DNA from: Chryseobacterium piperi
Lineage (GTDB): Bacteria; Bacteroidota; Bacteroidia; Flavobacteriales; Weeksellaceae
NCBI RefSeq assembly: GCF_002285635.2
Contig: NZ_CP023049.2
Coordinates: 2,852,001 to 2,916,000, forward strand
Direction: 5' to 3'
DNA length: 64,000 bases
Of this stretch, positions 16,900 through 25,328 are shown piece after piece. Within the stretch, counting starts at the first letter, position 1, and every line of letters begins with the position of its first letter. The notes under the pieces were generated by a model that was not told the DNA's origin, ran no database searches, and saw only the letters and a list, made by a program, of their open reading frames with translations. The translations under genes were made by a program, and so were the position numbers.

Positions 16900-18837
16900 T
16901 TAGTTGAACAAATACCAAACAATTCCAAGATTCAGTCTAAAGTCATAAACCGGATAGTGTGGAAAAGCATAGGCTTTATTTGATGAAATAAGAGTCCCTA
17001 TCTGCTGTCCTTCAATAAAGAAGAACATTTTTTTCACTTTCATATTAATATAAATATCGGCAATAGGCTGTCCACCGATTGAAAATGAATTGGCATTAGG
17101 TAATATATATTCGTTAAGAATCGGGAAATATTCTCTGGAAGCAAATTTCGAGAAATAATATACTTTTAACCCCGCCTGTATTTCAGCTGCATTTTTAAAT
17201 GCTTTGGTCTGATAAAAGAAGTTAGCTCTACCAATAAAACCAGGCATTGGATACAATTCTTTATTCGTCAATGCATTCTGAAACTGCACTCTCGTATTTA
17301 AATGATATTTTCCAAAGCTGAACGTTGCATCACCTCCTATCTGAGAAATATTCAATGAGCTTTGGCTTTGTCTAGGCATTGCCGCAGCATCTAAATAAGT
17401 ATAATTATCAATTCTGAAATAGTTTACAAATAATTCGGTCTTAAACCATTTTAAATTGATATTCCCACCAATTTCAGTAATAGACTGATTTTTGGCATCC
17501 CCAAGGTAATAATTAAAATTATTGTATACCGATGTATTTAAAATGTAATTAAATGATGGATAAGCACTTTGAAAGTTTACTTTAGCATTCACAAAATAAT
17601 CTTTAATCGGCTCGAACTTTAAATTATTGGTTGTTTTTATATAACTTCCAAACTGGCTCCCATTTGAAAATTCAAGAAATGAGTTTAGCTGGATCTTATT
17701 TAAAAGTTTTACCTGGAGATTTCCTACTGCCCCTATCCTGTTCTCTTTAATTTCATTAGGAATTGCTAAAATAGGTAAGTTAATTTGTGTCGCTCCAAAT
17801 TTTATCATCTGATAGCGCACACCAACATCTAGTTTGAATTTTTCATTATCCCAGACCAGACTTACGGTATTGCTTAAATTATTGGAGTACTTTTTGGTTG
17901 AAAGGGGAAAGTTACCCACAATTTCAGCAGGTGAATCAAACCAATAATTCTCTAAACCTCCCTGAGCATAAAAATATTTATTTCCTTGATTAGAAATTGT
18001 ATGACGTATTCTAAAAGGAAATTTTTCTGAATTGAATGGAGTAAACTGATGGCTTAAATAATACCTCCTATACGCAAACTGCGAGCTTGATCCTGCAAGA
18101 TTCACCTGCATATTTTGCCTGTTTCTGGAGTTGCTGTCTCCGTTTTGAAAAAGACTATCAACTGCTATCCCTCCATTTTCCTGATTGTTTACATTTTGAT
18201 GCAGGTAGTGGGCAAATAATTCGTAATTTCCACTTTTACTGACATAATGCCCGGAGAATAAAGTATTATTATTAGCGGCCAATGAATTTCTGTAAAGGCC
18301 TTGTGAACGAAGTCCCATATATTCTAAAGCAAAATTAAATCTCTTCCCAATATTTTGGGTATAGGTCGATTTTAGCGCAGCACCATTTCTCATTGAATTA
18401 TGATAAACGAATGTCGCTGTCGGTGTTTTTACATCATAATACTTAATATCATCAATCCCCAGAATTCCGTAGGATTTATTAGAAGGAAGTAAAGATAAAT
18501 TTTGTTCTGCATTGACTTCGTAAGAAAGAGGATTAAATCCTGCTCCTATATTCGGAAGCTGGGCTCTCCCAAAATTATCCCTGTTATTATATTGCGTGAA
18601 GACATAAGTCTTATCAACAGTCATGACCGTATCAAATATCTTTTTCTCAGAAAATTGAGTCTGATACAAATAGTCATTGATTGTAGGCTTAAATATCTTT
18701 AAAGAATCTTTTTTCCCTGAGTCGATCACTAATGTATCTTCCGGTTTTTTCTCAAGCGTATTAGCGTCCGTTTTATTAACTACCTGTGCTTTAGAAAGAC
18801 TACCAAAGAAAAGGATTATAAGAAATATGTATTTCAT
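16900..18837 (-). CDS. Putative outer-membrane porin (Bacteroidota putative porin family)
   Basis: 645 residues with a signal peptide (MKYIFLIILFFGSLSKAQ). The rest alternates beta strands rich in aromatic residues (for example ENYWFDSPAEIVGNF, then LVWDNEKFKLDVGVRYQM) and ends in tyrosine, leucine, phenylalanine and asparagine. This is typical of a large beta-barrel. It resembles the Bacteroidota family annotated as putative porin. No TonB box or plug was seen, so it is not a TonB receptor. Substrate and role are unknown. It is the first gene of a unit with bshC. Confidence 0.83.
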   Translation of the reverse strand: MKYIFLIILFFGSLSKAQVVNKTDANTLEKKPEDTLVIDSGKKDSLKIFKPTINDYLYQTQFSEKKIFDTVMTVDKTYVFTQYNNRDNFGRAQLPNIGAGFNPLSYEVNAEQNLSLLPSNKSYGILGIDDIKYYDVKTPTATFVYHNSMRNGAALKSTYTQNIGKRFNFALEYMGLRSQGLYRNSLAANNNTLFSGHYVSKSGNYELFAHYLHQNVNNQENGGIAVDSLFQNGDSNSRNRQNMQVNLAGSSSQFAYRRYYLSHQFTPFNSEKFPFRIRHTISNQGNKYFYAQGGLENYWFDSPAEIVGNFPLSTKKYSNNLSNTVSLVWDNEKFKLDVGVRYQMIKFGATQINLPILAIPNEIKENRIGAVGNLQVKLLNKIQLNSFLEFSNGSQFGSYIKTTNNLKFEPIKDYFVNAKVNFQSAYPSFNYILNTSVYNNFNYYLGDAKNQSITEIGGNINLKWFKTELFVNYFRIDNYTYLDAAAMPRQSQSSLNISQIGGDATFSFGKYHLNTRVQFQNALTNKELYPMPGFIGRANFFYQTKAFKNAAEIQAGLKVYYFSKFASREYFPILNEYILPNANSFSIGGQPIADIYINMKVKKMFFFIEGQQIGTLISSNKAYAFPHYPVYDFRLNLGIVWYLFN

Positions 18838-18854
18838 TATCTGATTTTGTGAGA

Positions 18855-18862
18855 CAAAAATA
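18855..18862 (-). promoter_or_regulatory. Putative -7 promoter element before the porin gene
   Basis: On the minus strand this reads TATTTTTG, matching TAnnTTTG, 17 bases before the start codon. It lies directly next to the upstream terminator. Confidence 0.4.
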
Positions 18863-18872
18863 AGAAATAAAA

Positions 18873-18906
18873 GGAAATAAAAAGCCCTGCTTCGAGCAGG
18901 GCTTTT
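18873..18906 (-). terminator. Intrinsic terminator of the first SusCD pair
   Basis: AAAGCCCTGC and its complement form a stem with a 3-4 base loop (18881-18904). On the minus strand a T run follows. It lies just after the stop of the SusD gene at 18928. Confidence 0.85.
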
Positions 18907-18927
18907 AGATTATATTTTTATGGATAA

Positions 18928-20499
18928 TTAATATCCGGGGTTTTGCTGAATGACTTTATTTACATTAATTTCATCCTGAGGAATTGGAAGTGTCCACTTA
19001 TAGCTACTCATCGGAAGGTTGGAAGGGTTACCCGCCGGATAGTTTGCAGAACTGGAAGAATAATCAGCAGGATCCCGATCAATTCCAACTCCAGCCAAAG
19101 TACCAAGTCTTTTCAAATCGATGTACCTGTATCCCTCATATGCAAACTCAATTCTTCTTTGCTTAAGAATTTCTCTCCAGGCTTGTGTCGCATTTGTAAA
19201 TGCAGGCACCATCTGAGGAGTTGAAAAACGAGCATCCAACAAAGTCTTGACAGCTAAAGCCGCTCCTGCTAAATCTCCTGCTGCCGTTCTGGCTTCTGCT
19301 TTAATCATATACATTTCTGACAATCTCATTACTTTGATGTCATTATTAAAACCATTATTAGCAGTAGTTGCAGCAGTTTGAGTTCCTGATTCTACCCCGC
19401 CGTGCTTGTTGATAATTAATCGATCACTATTTCTGTAATCCGGGGAAGTTGCATAATTTGGATCTACAACTGATGACGGAGCAATAATAACATTTGCTCG
19501 AACATCAGGCAAGGTTCTTATTAAAGAATCCCGTAAATTATTGGGATTTAATAAATTATGTAAGGATCGACCCACTTCATAAAAAGGAGAACCTGCCAAA
19601 TTGGGTCTTATGGAGCACCATCCATTATGAAGATTATTGGCCTGAGAATTTTGATTATTTGTTCTTTTAAATTTAAAAATCACCTCAGAGTTTTCGGGTT
19701 GCGTATCGTTAAAAAATAGTTTTCGGTACTCATCTTGAGTCGCTAAAGTAAGCCCCGAGCTTGTGATTACCGTATCAGCCCAAATCTCAGCATTCGTATA
19801 GTCTCCCTTATAAGCAAAAGCTCTTGCTTTTAATCCTCTTGCAAAGTTGATATTGGCATAAATATTTACAAAAGCAATACTATTATTTGTAAATATAGAA
19901 ATCGCATTGTTTAAATCTTCGTGAATAAATGAATAAAACTCACCATTCGTTGCTCTTGGATTTTGCTTTTCTTCTAACAAAAATACCCGATTGGCTAAAA
20001 CAGCAGCAGGTGCATTCTCATCTTTAAGGTTCGTAGAAAAATATGACATCAACTTTAAATGACAATATGCCCTCACCGTTAATGCCTGAGCCTTCAAGTT
20101 AGCAATTCTCCTTGCATCTGTAGTATTTACCGGAGTAATTTTATCTACATATGAAAGAACTCTATTAATCCTTGCAAGTGCAAAATAAGTTTCATTCCAT
20201 AGCCTTATGGGACTTGATTGTCCGGAATTCATAAAGAAAATATATTCAGTGGTAATGCCCTGACCTCCATTGGCATAACCTATCCCTACTTCATCCGTAA
20301 AAACAGATGCGAAAACAGACTCTGTTCTGTCAGTAAGCAACAGATAGGCTGAGTTCATAACCAGACTAATATCATTACTTGTGGTTAATGCTTCTTCTTC
20401 CTCTAGAGAGCCTGGTGTATATGGTTCCAACAAATCGTTTCTACAAGAAACTAAAAATAGGCTACTCACTAAAATTACTGCATTTATTATTTTTTTCAT
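18928..20499 (-). CDS. SusD/RagB-family outer-membrane lipoprotein
   Basis: Surface lipoprotein that would bind the substrate of the SusC receptor encoded just upstream. It is 523 residues from the ATG at 20499; a longer frame begins with an unlikely MLMSNSNNKK leader. The lipoprotein signal is MKKIINAVILVSSLFLVSC with Cys19 lipidated. TPR-like helices include AQALTVRAYCHLKLMSYF and MRLSEMYMIKAEARTAAGD. A C-terminal IPQDEINVNKVIQQNPGY ends the protein as in many SusD proteins. It is paralogous to the SusD gene at 23712-25316. It starts 10 bases after the susC stop and is followed by a terminator. The substrate is unknown. Confidence 0.94.
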   Translation of the reverse strand: MKKIINAVILVSSLFLVSCRNDLLEPYTPGSLEEEEALTTSNDISLVMNSAYLLLTDRTESVFASVFTDEVGIGYANGGQGITTEYIFFMNSGQSSPIRLWNETYFALARINRVLSYVDKITPVNTTDARRIANLKAQALTVRAYCHLKLMSYFSTNLKDENAPAAVLANRVFLLEEKQNPRATNGEFYSFIHEDLNNAISIFTNNSIAFVNIYANINFARGLKARAFAYKGDYTNAEIWADTVITSSGLTLATQDEYRKLFFNDTQPENSEVIFKFKRTNNQNSQANNLHNGWCSIRPNLAGSPFYEVGRSLHNLLNPNNLRDSLIRTLPDVRANVIIAPSSVVDPNYATSPDYRNSDRLIINKHGGVESGTQTAATTANNGFNNDIKVMRLSEMYMIKAEARTAAGDLAGAALAVKTLLDARFSTPQMVPAFTNATQAWREILKQRRIEFAYEGYRYIDLKRLGTLAGVGIDRDPADYSSSSANYPAGNPSNLPMSSYKWTLPIPQDEINVNKVIQQNPGY

Positions 20500-20509
20500 T
20501 TTTTTATTA

Positions 20510-23374
20510 TTAGAATTTGACATTAACACCTAAGGTGTACGTTCTTGGGGTTGGGTACTGATAGAGATCAGCATTCCTGCTGCTTTCAGGATCAAAACCT
20601 CTCCATTTTGTCCATGTGTAAATATTTTCACCTTGTAAGATGATAGAAAGATCTTTGATAAAAGTACCCTGAATAACACTTTTAGGAAGCCTATATCCCA
20701 ATTGAGCATTTCTCAATCTTACATATGATGCATTGACCAGGAATCGATCTGAATTAACATCAGCCGCTAGATTGGCTGCATTCAGCGCCGGCACATCCGT
20801 ATTTCTGTTATTGGGAGTCCAGGCATTCAGCAAATCTCTTGATACATTGAATGTTCCTAAATTTGAAGGATCCATAGCATTAGCTAAATCATCATCAAAT
20901 CTCGATACATTGGAAACAAATGTAAAGGTTGTACTAAGAAAGAACCCTTTCCAATCAAAATCAAATCCGAACCCTCCTTGGTATTTTGGAAAATAATTAT
21001 ATTTCGCCAGTTTTCTATCGGCATCAGTAGGGTTTTCAGTAGGATTTCCATTAATATCTTCAAATAAAAGATTTCCGTTTTCAGGATTTACACCCAGGTA
21101 ACGATATACATAAGGCAAATAAGGCAAACTTCCATTTTGAGAACGGTAAATTGGGTTAGCTCTATCATTTAGCCTTGTATCTATTAATCCCAGCGGATAA
21201 TTATCAAATGTTTGTTCGTTCATTGCAGCATTAGCCCTTACTGTTAAAGTAATATTCTCATTTTTTAGGATATCAAAAGCTAAATTAAGTTCTAATCCCT
21301 TGTTGAGCATAGTAGCATCTGTGTTTCGGATTATAGACCGAACGCCTAAAATCGGTGCAGTTGGATCTGGCATAAATAAATCAATCGTTTTTTTATTGTA
21401 ATAATCAAAAGATCCCCTAAACCGTCTCTTATACAATTCCCAATCCAATCCAATATTATAGGTTTTAGTCGTCTCCCATCTTAATTGAGGATCTCCGAAC
21501 GAAATATTATAAGTTTGTGAACCATTATAAGTACTGCTAGCTGCTGAAGGGATTGAATATATATCGGTATATCTTGGTGGATTTAACCCTGCGAAAACAG
21601 TTCCCTCAACAATCCTCTGATTTCCAACTGTTCCAATAGACCCCCTGATCTTTAATTCATTAATAAATGAAACATTTTTCAGAAAATTCTCTTCACTTAT
21701 ATTCCATCTTCCCCCTAGAGACCAGAATGTTCCCCATTGCAAATCCCCAATAAACCTGCTTGTTCCATCTCTTCTTACCGTAGCAACAAACCCATACTTC
21801 TTTTTGTAATCATAATCAAAATTCCCAAAATAAGAAATCAGATTATATCTAATCTGTCCTGAAGAAATTATAGGAACATAAAAATCATTAGTAGACATAT
21901 CGCCAACATAGCCTGAACCTGAACCTGGAACAAATGTTTTTGGATTGAGTCCTCTTTGCCTCATATTATCAGTCTGTAAATTGGCAAAATTATACTCTAA
22001 ATTTCCTGATACATTGAAAGTATGATTTCCAAATACTTTAGAATAATCTAAACCTACCAAATTATTATATGTAAATTCTCTTCTATTATTAATATCCTCA
22101 AACCCTGTAAATTCTTGACCAGATGCCTGAAATAATAAAGCGTTAAAAGAGTTTGGAAACTCAGATTGGGTGAACCTTGTACTTAATAGTTGAGCATTGA
22201 CTCTCATTTTAGCGGTAAGGTCTTTCACTATTTTATAAGAAACTTCCGATGTAAAATCCAGCCTTGTCTCATCAGTTAAATTATAATATTGGGTTAATTT
22301 ATCTACCAACATTAAAGGCGTATACAGCAAAGTCCCGTTAGCCTGATATAACTGGTGCAACTGTCGCGAATTCTGATATTGGGAAGGAGAGACATAAGGA
22401 GCCCCTAAATAAGCTCCTGTAACGTAATTCCTATTAATGGCTCCAGTTCCCAGGCTAGTTGCTTCATTATTTTTTGAAAAACCAGCTGCAATACCAAGAT
22501 AATACTTAAACTTATTATTTTCTGATCTTCCGTTAATATTAGATCTCACATTAAACCTTTGCAAACCTGTGGTTTCCAAAAGACCATCTTGATTAAGATA
22601 GCCCACAGAAGTATATGAGTTGAAATTTTGACCTCCCGTTTCAACTCCCAATGTATGGCTTGATAAAATAGCAGGTCTAAAGAAGTAATCTACCCAGTTC
22701 GTATTAATCCCAAAATTGGCAATAGCATCATCTGACATGGTTGACCCCTGACCAATTCCATATCTCTTTTCTAATGTCAACAACTGCTTGGAATCAGCAT
22801 AATTATATCTTTGATTTTGTAGAAAGGACACTCCAAGCTGACTTGAATAATTAAAATTTAATCTTCCTGCTCCATATCTTCCTTGCTTGGTTTTAATCAC
22901 TATAACACCATTGGATCCTCTATTTCCATATTCAGCAATTGAAGTGGCATCTTTAAGCACCTGCATGCTTTCAATATCATTCGGATTTAAAGATCTGAAA
23001 GAATCACTATTCGATGGAAAGCCATCAATAACATATAACGGATCTGTATTTGCTCCGTACGTACCTACTCCTCTAATAACTACCTGAGGCCTTGCTCCAG
23101 GTTGCCCCGAACTTGCTGTAATATTAACCCCTGCAAGCTGCCCTTGAACAACATTCATGACATTTGCATTGGGCCTGTTTTCTATTGTCTCGCTACTAAT
23201 AGATGCGGTCGAGGTTACAGCCGTTTTTTTAGTAACCGTTCTGTACCCCTGCACAACAACTTCTTCAATCTTAGCCTCCCTTTGGAGGGTATCATTTTTT
23301 GCCCTTTGGGCAAATAGTGTTGAGCCGGTAAAAAATAAAGCTGCAACACTAAACACATGTAGTTTTACATTCAT
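20510..23374 (-). CDS. SusC/RagA-family TonB-dependent receptor
   Basis: 954 residues from the ATG at 23374, which precedes a standard signal peptide (MNVKLHVFSVAALFFTGSTL, cut near residue 23). The longer upstream reading frame gives a second hydrophobic segment and is less likely. A TonB-box-like IEEVVVQGY lies near residue 38. The plug includes VVIRGVGTYGANTDPLYVIDG and DIESMQVLKDATSIAEYGN. The barrel follows and ends in VNVKF, with the terminal aromatic typical of outer-membrane proteins. It lacks the carboxypeptidase-like extension. It is paralogous to the receptor at 25329-28184, with near-identical first residues. There are no carbohydrate enzymes nearby, so the import substrate is open. 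Confidence 0.95.
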   Translation of the reverse strand: MNVKLHVFSVAALFFTGSTLFAQRAKNDTLQREAKIEEVVVQGYRTVTKKTAVTSTASISSETIENRPNANVMNVVQGQLAGVNITASSGQPGARPQVVIRGVGTYGANTDPLYVIDGFPSNSDSFRSLNPNDIESMQVLKDATSIAEYGNRGSNGVIVIKTKQGRYGAGRLNFNYSSQLGVSFLQNQRYNYADSKQLLTLEKRYGIGQGSTMSDDAIANFGINTNWVDYFFRPAILSSHTLGVETGGQNFNSYTSVGYLNQDGLLETTGLQRFNVRSNINGRSENNKFKYYLGIAAGFSKNNEATSLGTGAINRNYVTGAYLGAPYVSPSQYQNSRQLHQLYQANGTLLYTPLMLVDKLTQYYNLTDETRLDFTSEVSYKIVKDLTAKMRVNAQLLSTRFTQSEFPNSFNALLFQASGQEFTGFEDINNRREFTYNNLVGLDYSKVFGNHTFNVSGNLEYNFANLQTDNMRQRGLNPKTFVPGSGSGYVGDMSTNDFYVPIISSGQIRYNLISYFGNFDYDYKKKYGFVATVRRDGTSRFIGDLQWGTFWSLGGRWNISEENFLKNVSFINELKIRGSIGTVGNQRIVEGTVFAGLNPPRYTDIYSIPSAASSTYNGSQTYNISFGDPQLRWETTKTYNIGLDWELYKRRFRGSFDYYNKKTIDLFMPDPTAPILGVRSIIRNTDATMLNKGLELNLAFDILKNENITLTVRANAAMNEQTFDNYPLGLIDTRLNDRANPIYRSQNGSLPYLPYVYRYLGVNPENGNLLFEDINGNPTENPTDADRKLAKYNYFPKYQGGFGFDFDWKGFFLSTTFTFVSNVSRFDDDLANAMDPSNLGTFNVSRDLLNAWTPNNRNTDVPALNAANLAADVNSDRFLVNASYVRLRNAQLGYRLPKSVIQGTFIKDLSIILQGENIYTWTKWRGFDPESSRNADLYQYPTPRTYTLGVNVKF

Positions 23375-23711
23375 ATTAACAATTTTTAGGTTATTTATGA
23401 AAATAAATATATTAATAACAATTAACATATACATAATATAAATAACTAAAAACCAATACATTAAATAATTATCTATATCACAATTTCAGAAAAATATAAA
23501 TATATATACGCTGAAATTGTTAATAAAATATTTAAAAAAATAAAAAATACAATATATAATTACCAAAACTTCGTTAATAAAAAAAACGAGATATTTAGAA
23601 CCATTCTAAATTAAAGACTCCTTTTAAATCCTAATTATTACCCCTATCTAATTAAACACAAAAAAAAGCCCTGCTTATAGCAGGGCTTCATTATTATATG
23701 ATTATCGTTAA
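23375..23711. other. Intergenic region between the two SusCD pairs
   Basis: 337 very AT-rich bases. They hold the terminator of the upstream pair (23660-23688) and must contain the promoter of the SusC gene at 23374. No riboswitch core like that at 4426-4520 was found, and no other clear element. Confidence 0.6.
23660..23688 (-). terminator. Intrinsic terminator of the second SusCD pair
   Basis: AGCCCTGC with its complement GCAGGGCT (23667-23674 and 23680-23687) and a five-base loop, followed on the minus strand by a long T run. The stem core is the same as in the terminator of the other pair at 18873-18906. Confidence 0.88.
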
Positions 23712-25316
23712 TTAATAACCAGGGTTTTGCTGAGCATTTGGATTTGCAGAAGTCTCCTTAACTGGAATAGGTAAGGTATACTTATAGCTATTATTCGGAA
23801 GGTTGGTAACCGGAACCGTATCATCAATAGCATTTCTATCCATAGTTACACCTGCAATTGTCGCAAGTCTTTTCAAGTCGATATAACGGTGACCTTCTAA
23901 AGCCAACTCTATTCTACGCTCTTTTAAAATATCAGCGTATGCAAATTGTGCACTTGAATAAGCAGGGGTTGTTGCAGTTCCCGCATAATTTCTTGCAACT
24001 CTTACTTTCTGAATTAAATCGTGAGCTACTGAAAGGTTACCCTCAGCAGTTTCAGCCTCAGCTAAGATAAAATACATTTCAGACAATCTGAATACTTTAA
24101 GGTCATTTCTTGTAGCCGTACTCGTTTTACCTGGGTATTTATCAATAATTATAGCATCATCTAAAGGATCCTGATTTGGATCTTGGTAGTTCGGATTCGG
24201 CTCTGAACTTGGATCTACATAAGTGTATTTTCTTATATCTCCTGGAATATTCTGGAATAAATTATATAAATTTCTTCCCCAAACCCACATTGGCACTCCA
24301 TTTATATTAGATTGATTCGTATTCCATCTTGATCCAATAGTTTGACCAGCTCCTAATGGAAGTCTGTTAAGTGAGAATATAATTTCACCTCTTGAAGAAT
24401 CATTCCATAGGTTTCTATACGGGTTAAAAGAAGACGCAGTAGCATAAAATGCAGAATTCCATGCAGCAGATCCAATTGCAGGAGGATTATCACCTGCAGG
24501 TTGAGCCGGATTAGCCTCAGTAAGAGCTAAACCTGAGTTATCAATTACATCTTTAGCATATTGTTTTGCCAAAGCATTATTCCCCCTGTATAAATTGAAA
24601 CGAGCAGAAAGCGCATTTACAAATCCTTTACTTACAGAATACCTTGAAGCAGCAGAAGTATTATATGATAATATTCCTCTTGCATAATCTAAATCAGCAT
24701 TGATAAAATCATACACATCCTGATTTTTAGACCTTGGTAATTTCGCATCAGTAGCAGGTACATCTTTCAACAAAATAACTCCTAAAGCATTAGCATCTTT
24801 CATATTCGTTGAAAAATAAGTTTCCAACTGAACATAACAGAAAGCTCTGATTGCTCTTGCCTGAGCAAGGATACCGTTATACGTTGCCTGTTCTGCAGGA
24901 GAAGTTGGCGTCACATTTTTTGCACCTTCCAACAATCTGTTTACTCTATTAATAACTCTATAGTTATTCAACCAGATCCCATCACTTGAACCAGTACTTA
25001 CTGTACCCCCTCCAACAACAGCCGTAGCTGGATCTAGAAAGTACCTGTGCAATTCAAACTCCTGACCTCCACTTCCAAAACCAGGCTTTACTTCGTCAGT
25101 AAATACACCTGTAAAATATATTTCGTCAATTGGATCTAGCTGTCCATAAATAGACCCATTTAAAACTTCATTTAAGTTTGAAACACTTGTATAAACTCCA
25201 TCCTCCTGTAATTCTCCAGGCTGTGTTATATCAAGCGCATCCTGACAACTGTTCAAAGCAAATCCTGCTACTGATAAAGTTGACACAATTAAAACTGTAT
25301 TTATAATTCTTTTCAT
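23712..25316 (-). CDS. SusD/RagB-family outer-membrane lipoprotein
   Basis: 534 residues. The lipoprotein signal runs MKRIINTVLIVSTLSVAGFA and ends in LNSC, with Cys24 lipidated. SusD-type helices include AQARAIRAFCYVQLETYF and FRLSEMYFILAEAETAEGN, and the protein ends ...ANPNAQQNPGY like its paralogue. It pairs with the SusC receptor 12 bases upstream and would form the surface lid that captures the substrate. The substrate is unknown. A terminator closes the unit. Confidence 0.94.
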   Translation of the reverse strand: MKRIINTVLIVSTLSVAGFALNSCQDALDITQPGELQEDGVYTSVSNLNEVLNGSIYGQLDPIDEIYFTGVFTDEVKPGFGSGGQEFELHRYFLDPATAVVGGGTVSTGSSDGIWLNNYRVINRVNRLLEGAKNVTPTSPAEQATYNGILAQARAIRAFCYVQLETYFSTNMKDANALGVILLKDVPATDAKLPRSKNQDVYDFINADLDYARGILSYNTSAASRYSVSKGFVNALSARFNLYRGNNALAKQYAKDVIDNSGLALTEANPAQPAGDNPPAIGSAAWNSAFYATASSFNPYRNLWNDSSRGEIIFSLNRLPLGAGQTIGSRWNTNQSNINGVPMWVWGRNLYNLFQNIPGDIRKYTYVDPSSEPNPNYQDPNQDPLDDAIIIDKYPGKTSTATRNDLKVFRLSEMYFILAEAETAEGNLSVAHDLIQKVRVARNYAGTATTPAYSSAQFAYADILKERRIELALEGHRYIDLKRLATIAGVTMDRNAIDDTVPVTNLPNNSYKYTLPIPVKETSANPNAQQNPGY

Positions 25317-25328
25317 AATTCTTTAATA

